From contig NZ_KE384548.1 of the NCBI RefSeq assembly GCF_000426625.1, positions 896,835 through 960,834 of the forward strand: a stretch of DNA of 64,000 nucleotides, written 5' to 3'. This DNA is from Psychrilyobacter atlanticus DSM 19335. Lineage in GTDB: Bacteria; Fusobacteriota; Fusobacteriia; Fusobacteriales; Fusobacteriaceae. Positions 27,464 to 35,494 of this stretch are shown here, in pieces (the stretch's first letter is position 1; each line of letters opens with the position of its first letter). A program made the position numbers and the translations under genes. The notes below the pieces were generated by a model. The model had not been told where the DNA came from, searched no databases, and saw nothing but the letters and a program-made list of their open reading frames with translations.

Positions 27464-27517
27464 AAAGATCAAAATAAAAGGGAAAGCCTAGCTTTCCCTT
27501 TTATTTTGATCTTTTTA
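27461..27517. terminator. 27-bp perfect hairpin terminator overlapping a stop codon
   Basis: 27461-27487 is perfectly complementary to 27491-27517 with a three-base loop. The left arm begins in the TAA stop of the SPFH gene. A GGGAAAGC tip and A/T-rich flanks make it usable in both directions, so it may also serve the convergent menaquinone operon. Confidence 0.92.
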
Positions 27518-27536
27518 TAATTAATAAGTTGTAAAC

Positions 27537-28475
27537 TTACATCCTATATAGCTTTTTTATGATATATGTAAATTTTTCTTCCACTTCAGGAGAGTCCAAG
27601 CTAGAAAGAACCTCTAAAGCCTTATCTAAAAATAAGTTACTCACACCATAGGTTTCCTCTAAAGCAGAACTTTTTCTAACTTCACTTGTCAGTTCATCAA
27701 ACTCAGGTTTTTGGGATTTGTAGGTCACTGAAAGGATTTTCTTCTTAAAAGCAGAATCTTTTCCCATTAAGAGCAGATAAGGAAGAGTAATTATTCCTCC
27801 CTGTATATCTTGACCACATACCTTCCCGGTTTCTTTTTCTAAACCAGTTATATCCAAGATGTCATCTAAAATTTGAAAACTACATCCTATATTAAAACCA
27901 ATATTGTAGAGTTTCTTTATCATGTCCTCGGTTACTCCAGATAGAATACCTCCCATGATACATGAGAGAGCAAAAAGAGAAGCTGTTTTTCCAGAGATTC
28001 TGGTTATATAATCACAATAATCTATTTCAAAATTATATCTTTCATCCAATTGTTTTAGTTCTCCTAAACAAAGAGTTTCTAAGGTATCTATCATAGCAGC
28101 TGAAGCTTTTTCACTGCCTAAAGAGATAATTTTATCCATGGCAAAAAAAGAAAGGATACCCCCTACAGAAACAGCCTTTTCTCTTCCATAAATATTCACC
28201 GTAGTTTCTCGGCTCCTCCTCATTTCTCCATGATCAATTATATCATCGTGAATTAGAGACGAAGTATGAAGGAGTTCCAAAGAAGCCGCTGCTTCATAGC
28301 ACTTTTTATTGATTGTTCCAGCCTTAGCAGCTAAGATCAGAAAAAGAGGTCTCAATCGTTTACCACCTGAGCTTATAAGCCTCTTAGTCTCTTTTTTGGT
28401 GAATTCATCCTCTATGGATTCCATTAGAATCTCAATATTTTCCTCTATCCCTGCCAATTCTTTTGTATATATCAA
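27537..28475 (-). CDS. Trans-polyprenyl diphosphate synthase, likely menaquinone side-chain synthase subunit II
   Basis: Extends farnesyl diphosphate with isopentenyl diphosphate units to make the long prenyl tail. The first Asp-rich motif is in LIHDDIIDHGEMRR near residue 75, and the second is QILDDILDITG near residue 200. Both are intact. The start is TTG at 28475, six bases after GGGAGGTGA, with only one base between the stop of the preceding small gene and this start. The position next to menG and menA argues for heptaprenyl-type diphosphate synthase component II (HepT-like). Chain length cannot be read by eye. Confidence 0.9.
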   Translation of the reverse strand: MIYTKELAGIEENIEILMESIEDEFTKKETKRLISSGGKRLRPLFLILAAKAGTINKKCYEAAASLELLHTSSLIHDDIIDHGEMRRSRETTVNIYGREKAVSVGGILSFFAMDKIISLGSEKASAAMIDTLETLCLGELKQLDERYNFEIDYCDYITRISGKTASLFALSCIMGGILSGVTEDMIKKLYNIGFNIGCSFQILDDILDITGLEKETGKVCGQDIQGGIITLPYLLLMGKDSAFKKKILSVTYKSQKPEFDELTSEVRKSSALEETYGVSNLFLDKALEVLSSLDSPEVEEKFTYIIKKLYRM

Positions 28476-28476
28476 C

Positions 28477-28803
28477 TCAACTCACCTCCCTTAGGAGTTC
28501 TAAGAGCTCTTCTTTGTAATCACATTTTCCATAGGTAACTTTTTCAGAATAGCAAAGAGTAACCCTATCTGTGATTTTTTTTAAAAGTTCCCTGTCTAAG
28601 ATTAGGAGGTGTCTGTTTAAAAGAGATATGAAGAGATCTCCTAGAAGTAGTTTCTTTCCATCCGTATCACTTTTAGAGTTATGGAAAAAAAGGATGAGAT
28701 AAGCCATTTTAAAAGCTTCCTCTATATAATCTTTTTTCGATATATGAGAAATATCCATCAAATATTCTTTCTCTATGAGATCAAAATATTTTTTAGTGAT
28801 CAT
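28477..28803 (-). CDS. Small protein, possible heptaprenyl diphosphate synthase component I-like subunit
   Basis: A 108-residue cytoplasmic, helical protein. I place the start at the ATG at 28803 (MITKKYFDLIEKEY), which follows AGGAGGAAAAG; the longer frame starts inside menG. It overlaps menG by 11 bases and abuts the polyprenyl synthase gene. The block LLLGDLFISLLNRHLLIL followed by a helix with K at its end resembles the GDxxSS-type core of the regulatory subunit HepS/HepPPS I, which in Bacillus sits beside menG and hepT. The match is weak and the protein is much shorter than HepS, so the role is inferred from position. Confidence 0.55.
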   Translation of the reverse strand: MITKKYFDLIEKEYLMDISHISKKDYIEEAFKMAYLILFFHNSKSDTDGKKLLLGDLFISLLNRHLLILDRELLKKITDRVTLCYSEKVTYGKCDYKEELLELLREVS

Positions 28804-29512
28804 CTTTTCCTCCTTTAATTCCAAAATGCAGAGTACAGCTCCCAAAAAGGTAGGTTTTAAGATTTATATCGGTAAATCCTGCTTCCTCTATAAGTCCTGT
28901 GAGTTCTTCTTTGGGTATAAAAGCCTCCACAGATTCATCTAACCAACGATATTCTCCATAGGACCTTGCTAAAAACTTCCCCATAATGGGAACTAAAAAC
29001 TTACAGTAAGCTTTCAGAATTTTCCTGAGTAGAAATGGCTCTGGATAGGAAGCCTCCATACAAAAAAATATCCCTCCAGGGGTCAAAACACGATTTATCT
29101 CCCTGAGAACCTTTCCATAATCAGATGTATTTCTAATTCCAAATGAAATAGTAACAGTATCAAAGCTGCTGTCTTTAAAAGGGAGAGAAAGTGCACTCCC
29201 CTGAATAAACTCTATATTTTTTAGTTGTTCTGCCATCATTCTTTTTCTGGCAACTTGAAGCATTTTATCACTAAAATCAAGGGCTTTTATCTGGGAAGTC
29301 TTTAATTTATTCCCCATTCCAATAGCTATATCTCCCGTACCACAGCATACATCCAATACCCTTTCACTTTTCATCGGGATATTTTTAATAAGATCTTTTT
29401 TCCATAGTCTATGTATTCCAAGGGTAATAATATCATTCATAAAATCATAGCAAGATGAAATATTTTGAAATACATTATGAGCTCTCCTCTCCTTATCCCT
29501 TTCAATCGCCAT
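28793..29512 (-). CDS. menG: Demethylmenaquinone methyltransferase
   Basis: SAM-dependent C-methylation of demethylmenaquinone, the last step of menaquinone synthesis. The 239-residue protein shows VFQNISSCYDFMNDIITLGIH in two family blocks, the SAM motif VLDVCCGTGDIAIGM near residue 65, and ISFGIRNTSDYGKVLREI near residue 120, all UbiE/MenG signatures. Its ATG shares bases with the menA stop (TAATG overlap), so translation is coupled to menA. Confidence 0.93.
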   Translation of the reverse strand: MAIERDKERRAHNVFQNISSCYDFMNDIITLGIHRLWKKDLIKNIPMKSERVLDVCCGTGDIAIGMGNKLKTSQIKALDFSDKMLQVARKRMMAEQLKNIEFIQGSALSLPFKDSSFDTVTISFGIRNTSDYGKVLREINRVLTPGGIFFCMEASYPEPFLLRKILKAYCKFLVPIMGKFLARSYGEYRWLDESVEAFIPKEELTGLIEEAGFTDINLKTYLFGSCTLHFGIKGGKDDH

Positions 29513-30420
29513 TATAAAAACTCACTCCTTAAAATTTCTCCTAAAATAATTATTATATAGAAGAGGTAAAAAATAATCCCTGATAAAACTGAATTCCCCA
29601 TAATATTAGATCTACTTTTTAAAGATATATTTTCGACTGTGATAAACTTAAGTTTTTTCCTAATTAATGGAACCGATAAAAAAATTAAAAACATTGAGAT
29701 AGGTAAAATTTTAAGAATAACACTTAAAAACACAAAAATATACATCATTATATAGGAGAACTTTAAGATGTCTATAGATCTCTCTCTTCCCATAATAATT
29801 GGAATTGTAACCCTAGTCGCTCGATCTTTTTCTATATCACAAAGACCATTTGTAAGGAGGATAGAACCTATGTAGATTATCAGTGGTATTGAAATTAATA
29901 TAATATTTTTATCTATATAACCACTCTGAACATAGTACGCTAACCAGGTTATAAGTCCACCCATGGTAATTCCCGAGAATAACTCCCCTAAAAATGTTTT
30001 AGATATAGGTAGCGGCCCTGCAGAGTAAAAATATGCTACTAAAAACCCTATTCCCCCAATAATAGCAACCACAATTCCTCCATGAAGTAGAAGATAGAAT
30101 GCTGGAATTAATGTACATAGTACCAGATAGACCATCAATTTTTTTACTTGAATAAGGGGAATGCCATCAAAAACCAAAATGCTTCCCTCTCTGTCATGTA
30201 CTGTATCTATAGTATCTAAACCACTCACATAATCGGAATAATCATTGATTACATTTGCAAAACATTGTGCTCCTACTGCTGAAAGTAACATGGCTATAAA
30301 TAGATCGAATCTAAAGTTTTCAAATCGATATGTTGAATAAAGGGTTCCCACAAGTACCGGAATAACAGATGCCGACCAAGTTTTTGGATCGAGGATGGCA
30401 AATAGTTGTTTTTTAGTCAT
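29512..30420 (-). CDS. menA: 1,4-dihydroxy-2-naphthoate polyprenyltransferase
   Basis: An integral membrane UbiA-family prenyltransferase joining the polyprenyl tail to dihydroxynaphthoate. The first Asp-rich motif is NVINDYSDYVSGLDTIDT near residue 60, and a second, GLCDIEKDRATRVTI, is near residue 192. About eight hydrophobic helices are visible. AGGAGGAATT lies before the ATG at 30420. It is the first gene of menA-menG-small gene-polyprenyl synthase. The early men genes (menF, D, C, E, B) or futalosine genes are not in the window. Confidence 0.92.
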   Translation of the reverse strand: MTKKQLFAILDPKTWSASVIPVLVGTLYSTYRFENFRFDLFIAMLLSAVGAQCFANVINDYSDYVSGLDTIDTVHDREGSILVFDGIPLIQVKKLMVYLVLCTLIPAFYLLLHGGIVVAIIGGIGFLVAYFYSAGPLPISKTFLGELFSGITMGGLITWLAYYVQSGYIDKNIILISIPLIIYIGSILLTNGLCDIEKDRATRVTIPIIMGRERSIDILKFSYIMMYIFVFLSVILKILPISMFLIFLSVPLIRKKLKFITVENISLKSRSNIMGNSVLSGIIFYLFYIIIILGEILRSEFL

Positions 30421-30548
30421 AATTCCTCCTGAAAGCTAAAATTTAATGTAAAAATTTGTCTCTTTATCCTAGCATTTATAAGGATCTTTTACTAGATATA
30501 TTCCTTATTTCCTATATATTAATATTTTAATTATAATATTAATATATA

Positions 30549-30598
30549 AATAACCTGCAGAATAGAAACTAAAGTTCAGCTCTATCCTACAGGTTATT
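30549..30598. terminator. Possible weak terminator hairpin
   Basis: AATAACCTG at 30549-30557 pairs with 30590-30598, with further partial pairing inside (ATAG/CTAT). There is no strong T-run on either strand. It lies downstream of the small 53-residue gene and upstream of menA. Confidence 0.45.
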
Positions 30599-30622
30599 AT
30601 TTTGGCTTTCAGATTAAATTTT

Positions 30623-30784
30623 TTAATATAGCTTTAGTTTTAGTGCAATAGTTACATCCTCTTCTCCCACAAGGCTGTATCCTTCTTTTAAAAGTTTTTT
30701 CACCTTGTATCTATTATAGATATACGGGAACGACAAATTAAGGGTTATTACCTCACCATTACTAGACATTAATTTAATTTTCAT
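30623..30784 (-). CDS. Hypothetical small protein (53 aa)
   Basis: The start is placed at the ATG at 30784 (MKIKLMSSNGEVITLNLS), preceded by AGGAGGATCTA; a longer frame would place that site inside the coding region. The protein is basic with no signal peptide, Cys or membrane segment. The pattern of short beta strands followed by a YKVKKLLKEGYSLVGEED helix-loop is protein-like. I do not recognise the family. It is divergent from the DeoR-type regulator. Confidence 0.6.
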   Translation of the reverse strand: MKIKLMSSNGEVITLNLSFPYIYNRYKVKKLLKEGYSLVGEEDVTIALKLKLY

Positions 30785-30928
30785 TAGATCCTCCTTTTCA
30801 AAACGTTTCACTTAGTTATTTTTGCTTTCTTTTGATTTTATTTTATTTCATTTAGTTTCAAAAGTCAAGGAAAATTATTTTTTATAGAATTTATGATATA
30901 ATTAAATTAAAAAATAGGAGGGGTTTAA

Positions 30929-31690
30929 ATGTTTGCCCAAGAGAGAAGACTAGAAATATTAAAGATTCTTATGGATAAAACTAAGGTAAGGGTAAAAGAA
31001 TTAAGTCTTACCTTCGATGTAAGCGAAGTAATCATACGAAAGGATTTGAAACTTTTAGAGGAAGAGGGAAAATTAGAAAGAACCCATGGAGGAGCTATAT
31101 TAAAAAAAGAGATCCCTACAGACATCTCCCTTAACCATAGAAAAGTCACTAATTTAGGAGGAAAAAAAAAGATAACCAATAAACTCTATAAAATTATAGA
31201 GGAAGGTGAGATAATATTTTTAGATTCTTCCAGTACAAATCTTATGCTCGCTGAAAAATTAGCTGAATCACCTAAAAAAATAACTGTAGTAACTAACATG
31301 TTAGGCATCATGAAATGTTTGGATGGGATAGATAAGATTGAGCTTATCGGCATTGGTGGCACTTATCATAGTATTCTAGGAACATTTCTGGGAGGACTGG
31401 CTTTAGACTCTGTCCGTAAAATAAATACACAAAAACTTTTTTTAGGAGGAGCAGGAATAGATGTTCAAAAGGGAAATATTAGTATCTTTGATTCCAATGA
31501 AGTAACTTTAAAAAAAGCCATGATTCAAATGGCATCAAAGGTCTATTTTGTATGTGAAAAAGATAAATTATATTCCTATGGAATATATAACTTTGGGACC
31601 ATAGATGATCTGGACGTTATAGTTGTAGATGAAAAACCTGAAAAACAATTCGAGGAGAAATTAAGGGAAAATGGTGTGGAAATTATTTAA
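30929..31690 (+). CDS. DeoR-family transcriptional regulator
   Basis: A 253-residue repressor-type protein. The N-terminal helix-turn-helix (about residues 5-55) includes RVKELSLTFDVSEVIIRKDL and the family-typical LERTHGGAIL. The C-terminal DeoRC sensor domain includes IFLDSSSTNLMLAEKL near residue 95, GGTYHSILGTFLGG, and VYFVCEKDKL, the phosphosugar-binding fold. The ATG follows AGGAGGGG. No sugar operon is adjacent on the same strand, so its target may be distant or the divergent small gene. Confidence 0.88.
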   Translation: MFAQERRLEILKILMDKTKVRVKELSLTFDVSEVIIRKDLKLLEEEGKLERTHGGAILKKEIPTDISLNHRKVTNLGGKKKITNKLYKIIEEGEIIFLDSSSTNLMLAEKLAESPKKITVVTNMLGIMKCLDGIDKIELIGIGGTYHSILGTFLGGLALDSVRKINTQKLFLGGAGIDVQKGNISIFDSNEVTLKKAMIQMASKVYFVCEKDKLYSYGIYNFGTIDDLDVIVVDEKPEKQFEEKLRENGVEII

Positions 31691-31782
31691 CTATTCTAAT
31701 TTGAATTATATAGTAAAATATAATACACTATTATAATATATAAGTCATTGGCATTTTAATACTTACCTAGGGAGGAAATAAC

Positions 31783-32706
31783 TTGAATATCGAAGAATTA
31801 AAAAAATCTGAAAATTTTCTTGAAGTTCTCATGGATAATCTAGAGAGCAATGTAATGGTAGTAAATCAGGATATAAAGGTAGAATCCGTAAATCCTTTTC
31901 TTAAAAATATGCTCCATAAAGATCTAAATCAGATAGAGGGAAAAAAATGTGGAAATGCCCTTGGGTGCCGTCATGCCGTCGAAGAAGGGAAGAATTGCGG
32001 TGAAACTACTTTCTGTAATACCTGTAATCTCAGAAAAACCATCATCTCAACCCTTGCTGACAGATCCAACCACTCGGGAAATGTTCTTTCCAGAGAATTT
32101 TATATGAATGGCGAAAAGGTAAAAAAATATTTTCTCTATTCCTGTAAACACGTTAAATTTAATAGTGACGATATGGCTCTTCTCATCATGAATGATGTAA
32201 CTGAATTAGAAGAAAATAGAAGAAAGATGGAAAAAATGGCCTTGACCGATGATCTCACAGGACTTTTCAACAGAAGATATATCTTTGATTTTCTAGCAGA
32301 CAAAGATACCCAGGATAAAGGATTTTCCATCATCATGGGAGATGTCGATCACTTTAAAAAAATAAATGATAGTTATGGCCATCCTTTTGGGGATGTTGTA
32401 TTAAAAAAAGTTGCTGATATAATAAAAGATGTTATTGGGAAAAAAGGGGTAGCCGCTCGATTTGGAGGAGAAGAATTCCTTATAGTTCTGCCTAATATTA
32501 TATCCAAAGATGCTTATTTTTATGCTGAAGAATTAAGAAAAAAAATAGAAACTCTCAAAATAAATGATTTTTCATCAGGAACTACCATTAGTTTAGGAGT
32601 CGCAGAATATCTCAAGGGTCAGGATATAAGTGAAGTTATCAAAGCTGCCGATAAACTCCTCTATCTCGCTAAAGAATCCGGGAGAAATATAACTAAAGTT
32701 AAATAA
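31783..32706 (+). CDS. PAS-GGDEF diguanylate cyclase with Cys-rich PAS domain
   Basis: Synthesises cyclic di-GMP from two GTP. The 307-residue protein starts at TTG (31783) after GGAGGAAA. The PAS-like domain (about residues 10-130) contains six Cys in about 32 residues around GCRHAVEEGKNCG and FCNTCNLRK, suggesting a metal or redox sensor. The GGDEF domain (about 140-307) has the start signature DDLTGLFNRRYIFDFL and the active site RFGGEEF. No RxxD inhibitory site is seen five residues before it. No membrane helix is present, so it is a cytoplasmic sensor. Single-gene unit with its own terminator. Confidence 0.9.
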   Translation: MNIEELKKSENFLEVLMDNLESNVMVVNQDIKVESVNPFLKNMLHKDLNQIEGKKCGNALGCRHAVEEGKNCGETTFCNTCNLRKTIISTLADRSNHSGNVLSREFYMNGEKVKKYFLYSCKHVKFNSDDMALLIMNDVTELEENRRKMEKMALTDDLTGLFNRRYIFDFLADKDTQDKGFSIIMGDVDHFKKINDSYGHPFGDVVLKKVADIIKDVIGKKGVAARFGGEEFLIVLPNIISKDAYFYAEELRKKIETLKINDFSSGTTISLGVAEYLKGQDISEVIKAADKLLYLAKESGRNITKVK

Positions 32707-32747
32707 AAGAATAAGATCACATCTAACTAGCTATAATAATAAAATTC

Positions 32748-32780
32748 AAAAAAGCCAAGAATTAAAATCTCGGCTTTTTT
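32748..32780. terminator. Bidirectional terminator
   Basis: AAAAAAGCCaAGA at 32748-32760 pairs with TCTcGGCTTTTTT at 32768-32780 (one mismatch). It serves the convergent diguanylate cyclase and CobW genes. Confidence 0.85.
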
Positions 32781-32806
32781 ATATTCTGAGCTGATTTTAT
32801 CAGCTT

Positions 32807-33760
32807 CTATCCATTCATCATCTTCATATCTACTGTGGTGTGTTTCTTCCACGCATCGATTATTCCTTTTAATATCTGCGGTACACTCACCCCTTCTATT
32901 TTTTTAGTCAAAAAAACAAGGGTCGAATCATCCCATCCTTGGGTACTCTTTTCCACATCTATCATACTTCCTACCATATCAACCTTCATCATATCGCCCT
33001 CTACCTGGGTGAATCCCTTTACTCTATAGACCATAGGCCCTATCTCTTCTAAAAAATTATTTAGTTCCGAATGAGAAATTTCAGATTTAATATTCATAGT
33101 AAATGTTTTTGGTTTTGTATCTACAGTATTGGTGGTTTCTTTTTTAACAATATTTTGTAAGAAATCTCCTTCTCTATTAAAAAACTCTATTCCTATCTTT
33201 CCAAAAGTAGTTCTATGAATATCTGCATCAGGATTTATAAATGCTATTTTATCCCTTATAACAGAGGTATCCTCTACAAGATCAGATTTATTTATTACTA
33301 CCATGTGTGCCTGTTGTATCTGGTTAGTTATAGCCTCAATTCCGTCTACCTCAGCTAAAAATGTTCTTGCATCTACGATACATATTGCTCCTGAATAAAT
33401 ATATGGATTATCTTCTACTTTCATATAGGCCTTTAAAGCCTCTAAAATTTCTCCTATATTAGAAGGGTCTGCCAGCCCAGATCCCTCTACAAATACTCTG
33501 TCCACATCAGTTTTCGCTATCCTTGCAAGCTCAGTAACAAAATTTATTTGAAGACAGCTGCAAAAGATAGATCCTCTGTTAATCTCTGAAAGTTCTATAT
33601 CAAATTCTTTTAATAAACTTCCATCTATTCCCGTTTTACCAAATTCATTCATAATAACAGCATTTTTACTTTGAGACAGATCTTTTAAAATCCCCTTTAA
33701 TGTGGTTGTTTTTCCTGCTCCTAAAAACCCCGTAAGCAGATAAAGTTTTTTCTTCTTCAC
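32807..33760 (-). CDS. CobW/COG0523-family GTPase (metallochaperone-like)
   Basis: A G3E-family GTPase thought to deliver metal ions to target proteins. Walker A is GFLGAGKTTTLKGIL at the start; Walker B-type EGSGLADP is near residue 92, and the guanine-specificity NKSD is near residue 160. The metal-binding site that is usually CxCC is here RGSIFCSCLQ, with a CSC core. The start is a GTG at 33760 (317 residues), eight bases after AGGGGG; an in-frame ATG 24 bases upstream lies before that site. The C-terminal CobW domain (about 220-315) is present. Neighbours are a thioredoxin-like protein and an ArsP-like permease. Confidence 0.87.
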   Translation of the reverse strand: MKKKKLYLLTGFLGAGKTTTLKGILKDLSQSKNAVIMNEFGKTGIDGSLLKEFDIELSEINRGSIFCSCLQINFVTELARIAKTDVDRVFVEGSGLADPSNIGEILEALKAYMKVEDNPYIYSGAICIVDARTFLAEVDGIEAITNQIQQAHMVVINKSDLVEDTSVIRDKIAFINPDADIHRTTFGKIGIEFFNREGDFLQNIVKKETTNTVDTKPKTFTMNIKSEISHSELNNFLEEIGPMVYRVKGFTQVEGDMMKVDMVGSMIDVEKSTQGWDDSTLVFLTKKIEGVSVPQILKGIIDAWKKHTTVDMKMMNG

Positions 33761-33796
33761 TATTGTTTCCCCCTTTTTATACAATCAATAATTTTA

Positions 33797-34027
33797 CTAC
33801 TTGATAAAATTTATTATCTCTTCTATCTGAGCAACTCTTCCAGTCACTACTACCTCTCCATCAATAACAAGTGCTGGACTACTCATCACTCCAAAGGACA
33901 TGATCGATACAATATCCTCCACCTTTTCTACATCTGCATCCTTACCAGCCTTTGAAAGAGCCTTTATCACATTGTCATATAGGTCATCACATTTTTTACA
34001 CCCTGTTCCTAATACCTTTATTTCCAT
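33797..34027 (-). CDS. Small thioredoxin-like redox protein
   Basis: A 76-residue protein of the redox-active disulfide protein 2 type. The active-site GTGCKKCDDL at residues 8-17 holds the CxxC pair, and SFGVMSSPALVIDGEVV near residue 48 is the conserved cis-Pro block of the fold. No signal peptide, so cytoplasmic. AGGGGGAACT precedes the ATG. Such genes commonly follow DUF318/ArsP permeases, as here, where they are thought to hold or reduce the metalloid or thiol cargo. Confidence 0.88.
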   Translation of the reverse strand: MEIKVLGTGCKKCDDLYDNVIKALSKAGKDADVEKVEDIVSIMSFGVMSSPALVIDGEVVVTGRVAQIEEIINFIK

Positions 34028-34119
34028 TTTTAGTTCCCCCTATTTTAAAATAGATATATTCTTCTTATTTTTTATTTTATTAAAAAATCTATCATTCATA
34101 TTAAAAAAAATTTTCCCCT

Positions 34120-35091
34120 TTATATAATCATATTAAATAAATATCCAACTGCTATTATTCCTACTCCTGTTATCCCTGTAAATACAGTTATTAATTTAGG
34201 CTTTATAACCTTTCTCAAAAGAATCATCTCAGGGAGTGATAAAGCCGTAGTTGCCATCATAAATGCCATAGCAGTTCCCATCCCCACTCCTTTATTTATA
34301 AGAGCTTCCGCAATTGGAATAGTTCCCATTGCATTTGAATAAAGGGGAATAGCTATAATCGTTGCAAACAATACTGCCAATGGATTTTCAGGTCCTGCAT
34401 ACTTTGAAAGGATCTCTTCAGGAGCCCATCCATGGATGAGAGCCCCTATCCCTATCCCTATAAGAAGATATTTCCATATCCTTCCAACTATATCTTTTAC
34501 ATTGGATTTTGCAAATTCTATCCTCTCCCTTTTAGAAAGAGTTTTTATGATAGTATCTCCCATCTTTATTTTATATACATAGTCCTCTACATATCTCTCT
34601 AATTTTAAAAGGTGAATTATATATCCTCCTATTACTCCCAATACTACCCCTGAAAATACATAGTATCCTGCTATTTTTGGACCAAATATCCCCAAAAGAA
34701 TAACAAAAGCAGCTTCATTTACTATCGGAGAAGTTATCAAAAAAGAAAAAGTTACACCAAGGGGTATCCCTCCCTCTATAAATCCTATGAAAAGCGGAAC
34801 ACTAGAACACGAACAAAAAGGTGTTACTATCCCTAAGAGACTGGCAGCTACATGAGCCTTGAATCCTCCTAATTTTTCCAATATTTTTTTTGTTCTTTCT
34901 ACAGAAAAATAACTTCTCATATACGAGATTATAAATACCATCATTGAAAGAAGTATCAAAATTTTTATAGTATCATAGATAAAAAAATGAATGGAGCCGC
35001 CGAACCTTTCTCCTGTATCTACTCCAACCCTATTAAGAATCCATGTTGTTCCCTGATTCAGCCAAGCAAAAGAAAATATATATTTTATCAC
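34120..35091 (-). CDS. ArsP-like permease (DUF318/COG0701 family)
   Basis: An inner-membrane permease of about eight helices. The hallmark is FCSCSSVPLFIGFIEGGIPLG in two joined blocks (PFCSCSSVPLFIGF and EGGIPLG) near residue 95-115, whose Cys residues are linked to trivalent organoarsenical export in ArsP. SPIVNEAAF follows. I place the start at the GTG at 35091 (323 residues), six bases after GGAGGGGGAG; two in-frame ATGs upstream lie before or within that site. It forms a cluster with the thioredoxin-like and CobW genes. The cargo is not established; many family members lack a tested substrate. Confidence 0.85.
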   Translation of the reverse strand: MIKYIFSFAWLNQGTTWILNRVGVDTGERFGGSIHFFIYDTIKILILLSMMVFIISYMRSYFSVERTKKILEKLGGFKAHVAASLLGIVTPFCSCSSVPLFIGFIEGGIPLGVTFSFLITSPIVNEAAFVILLGIFGPKIAGYYVFSGVVLGVIGGYIIHLLKLERYVEDYVYKIKMGDTIIKTLSKRERIEFAKSNVKDIVGRIWKYLLIGIGIGALIHGWAPEEILSKYAGPENPLAVLFATIIAIPLYSNAMGTIPIAEALINKGVGMGTAMAFMMATTALSLPEMILLRKVIKPKLITVFTGITGVGIIAVGYLFNMII

Positions 35092-35208
35092 GACTAACTC
35101 CCCCTCCATCATATAAGTTTATAAGCAATTACTAATATAGTTATATACTATAAAAATATCTTTTGCAAATTAATTTATATTTATTAGTGAATTTTATATT
35201 TATTTACC

Positions 35209-35243
35209 AAAAAAAGACCTCTAACTATTTTAGAGATCTTTTT
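35209..35243. terminator. Bidirectional terminator
   Basis: AAAAAGACCTCTAA at 35211-35224 pairs with the complement ending near 35243 (one C/A mismatch on the plus strand, a wobble on the minus). It has A/T tracts on both sides and lies after the Cys-rich peptide gene. Confidence 0.8.
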
Positions 35244-35249
35244 TTTAAA

Positions 35250-35390
35250 TTATTTTTTTGATTTTAACATCTCTTTCATACAGCTTACAGGTGTTCCTTT
35301 TTCAAGATGAAAATTTATACACTCACAACATTTCCCATGTCTTGGACACTCTACATTTGTACACGTACACGTTTCTTGATTACAACTCAT
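35250..35390 (-). CDS. Cys-rich small protein (46 aa)
   Basis: A short ORF from the ATG at 35390, preceded by AGGGGGATT, to a TAA at 35250-35252. It encodes MSCNQETCTCTNVECPRHG, then KCCECINFHLEKG, and ends with SCMKEMLKSKK. It has eight Cys and two His in 46 residues. The CPRHGKCCEC block resembles a widespread family of small Cys-rich cytosolic proteins in clostridia (DUF6485-like), probably zinc- or other metal-binding. It has its own downstream terminator and lies between the ArsP-like permease and the WtpA-like gene, which supports a metal-related role. Confidence 0.75.
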   Translation of the reverse strand: MSCNQETCTCTNVECPRHGKCCECINFHLEKGTPVSCMKEMLKSKK

Positions 35391-35494
35391 TTTAATCCCC
35401 CTGTTATTTTAAAAACTTTTTAAAGTTTCTTTTAAACACTTTTAATAAAAGAATAACACAAGAATATTTTCTTGTCGATAATTTATCCAAAAAT

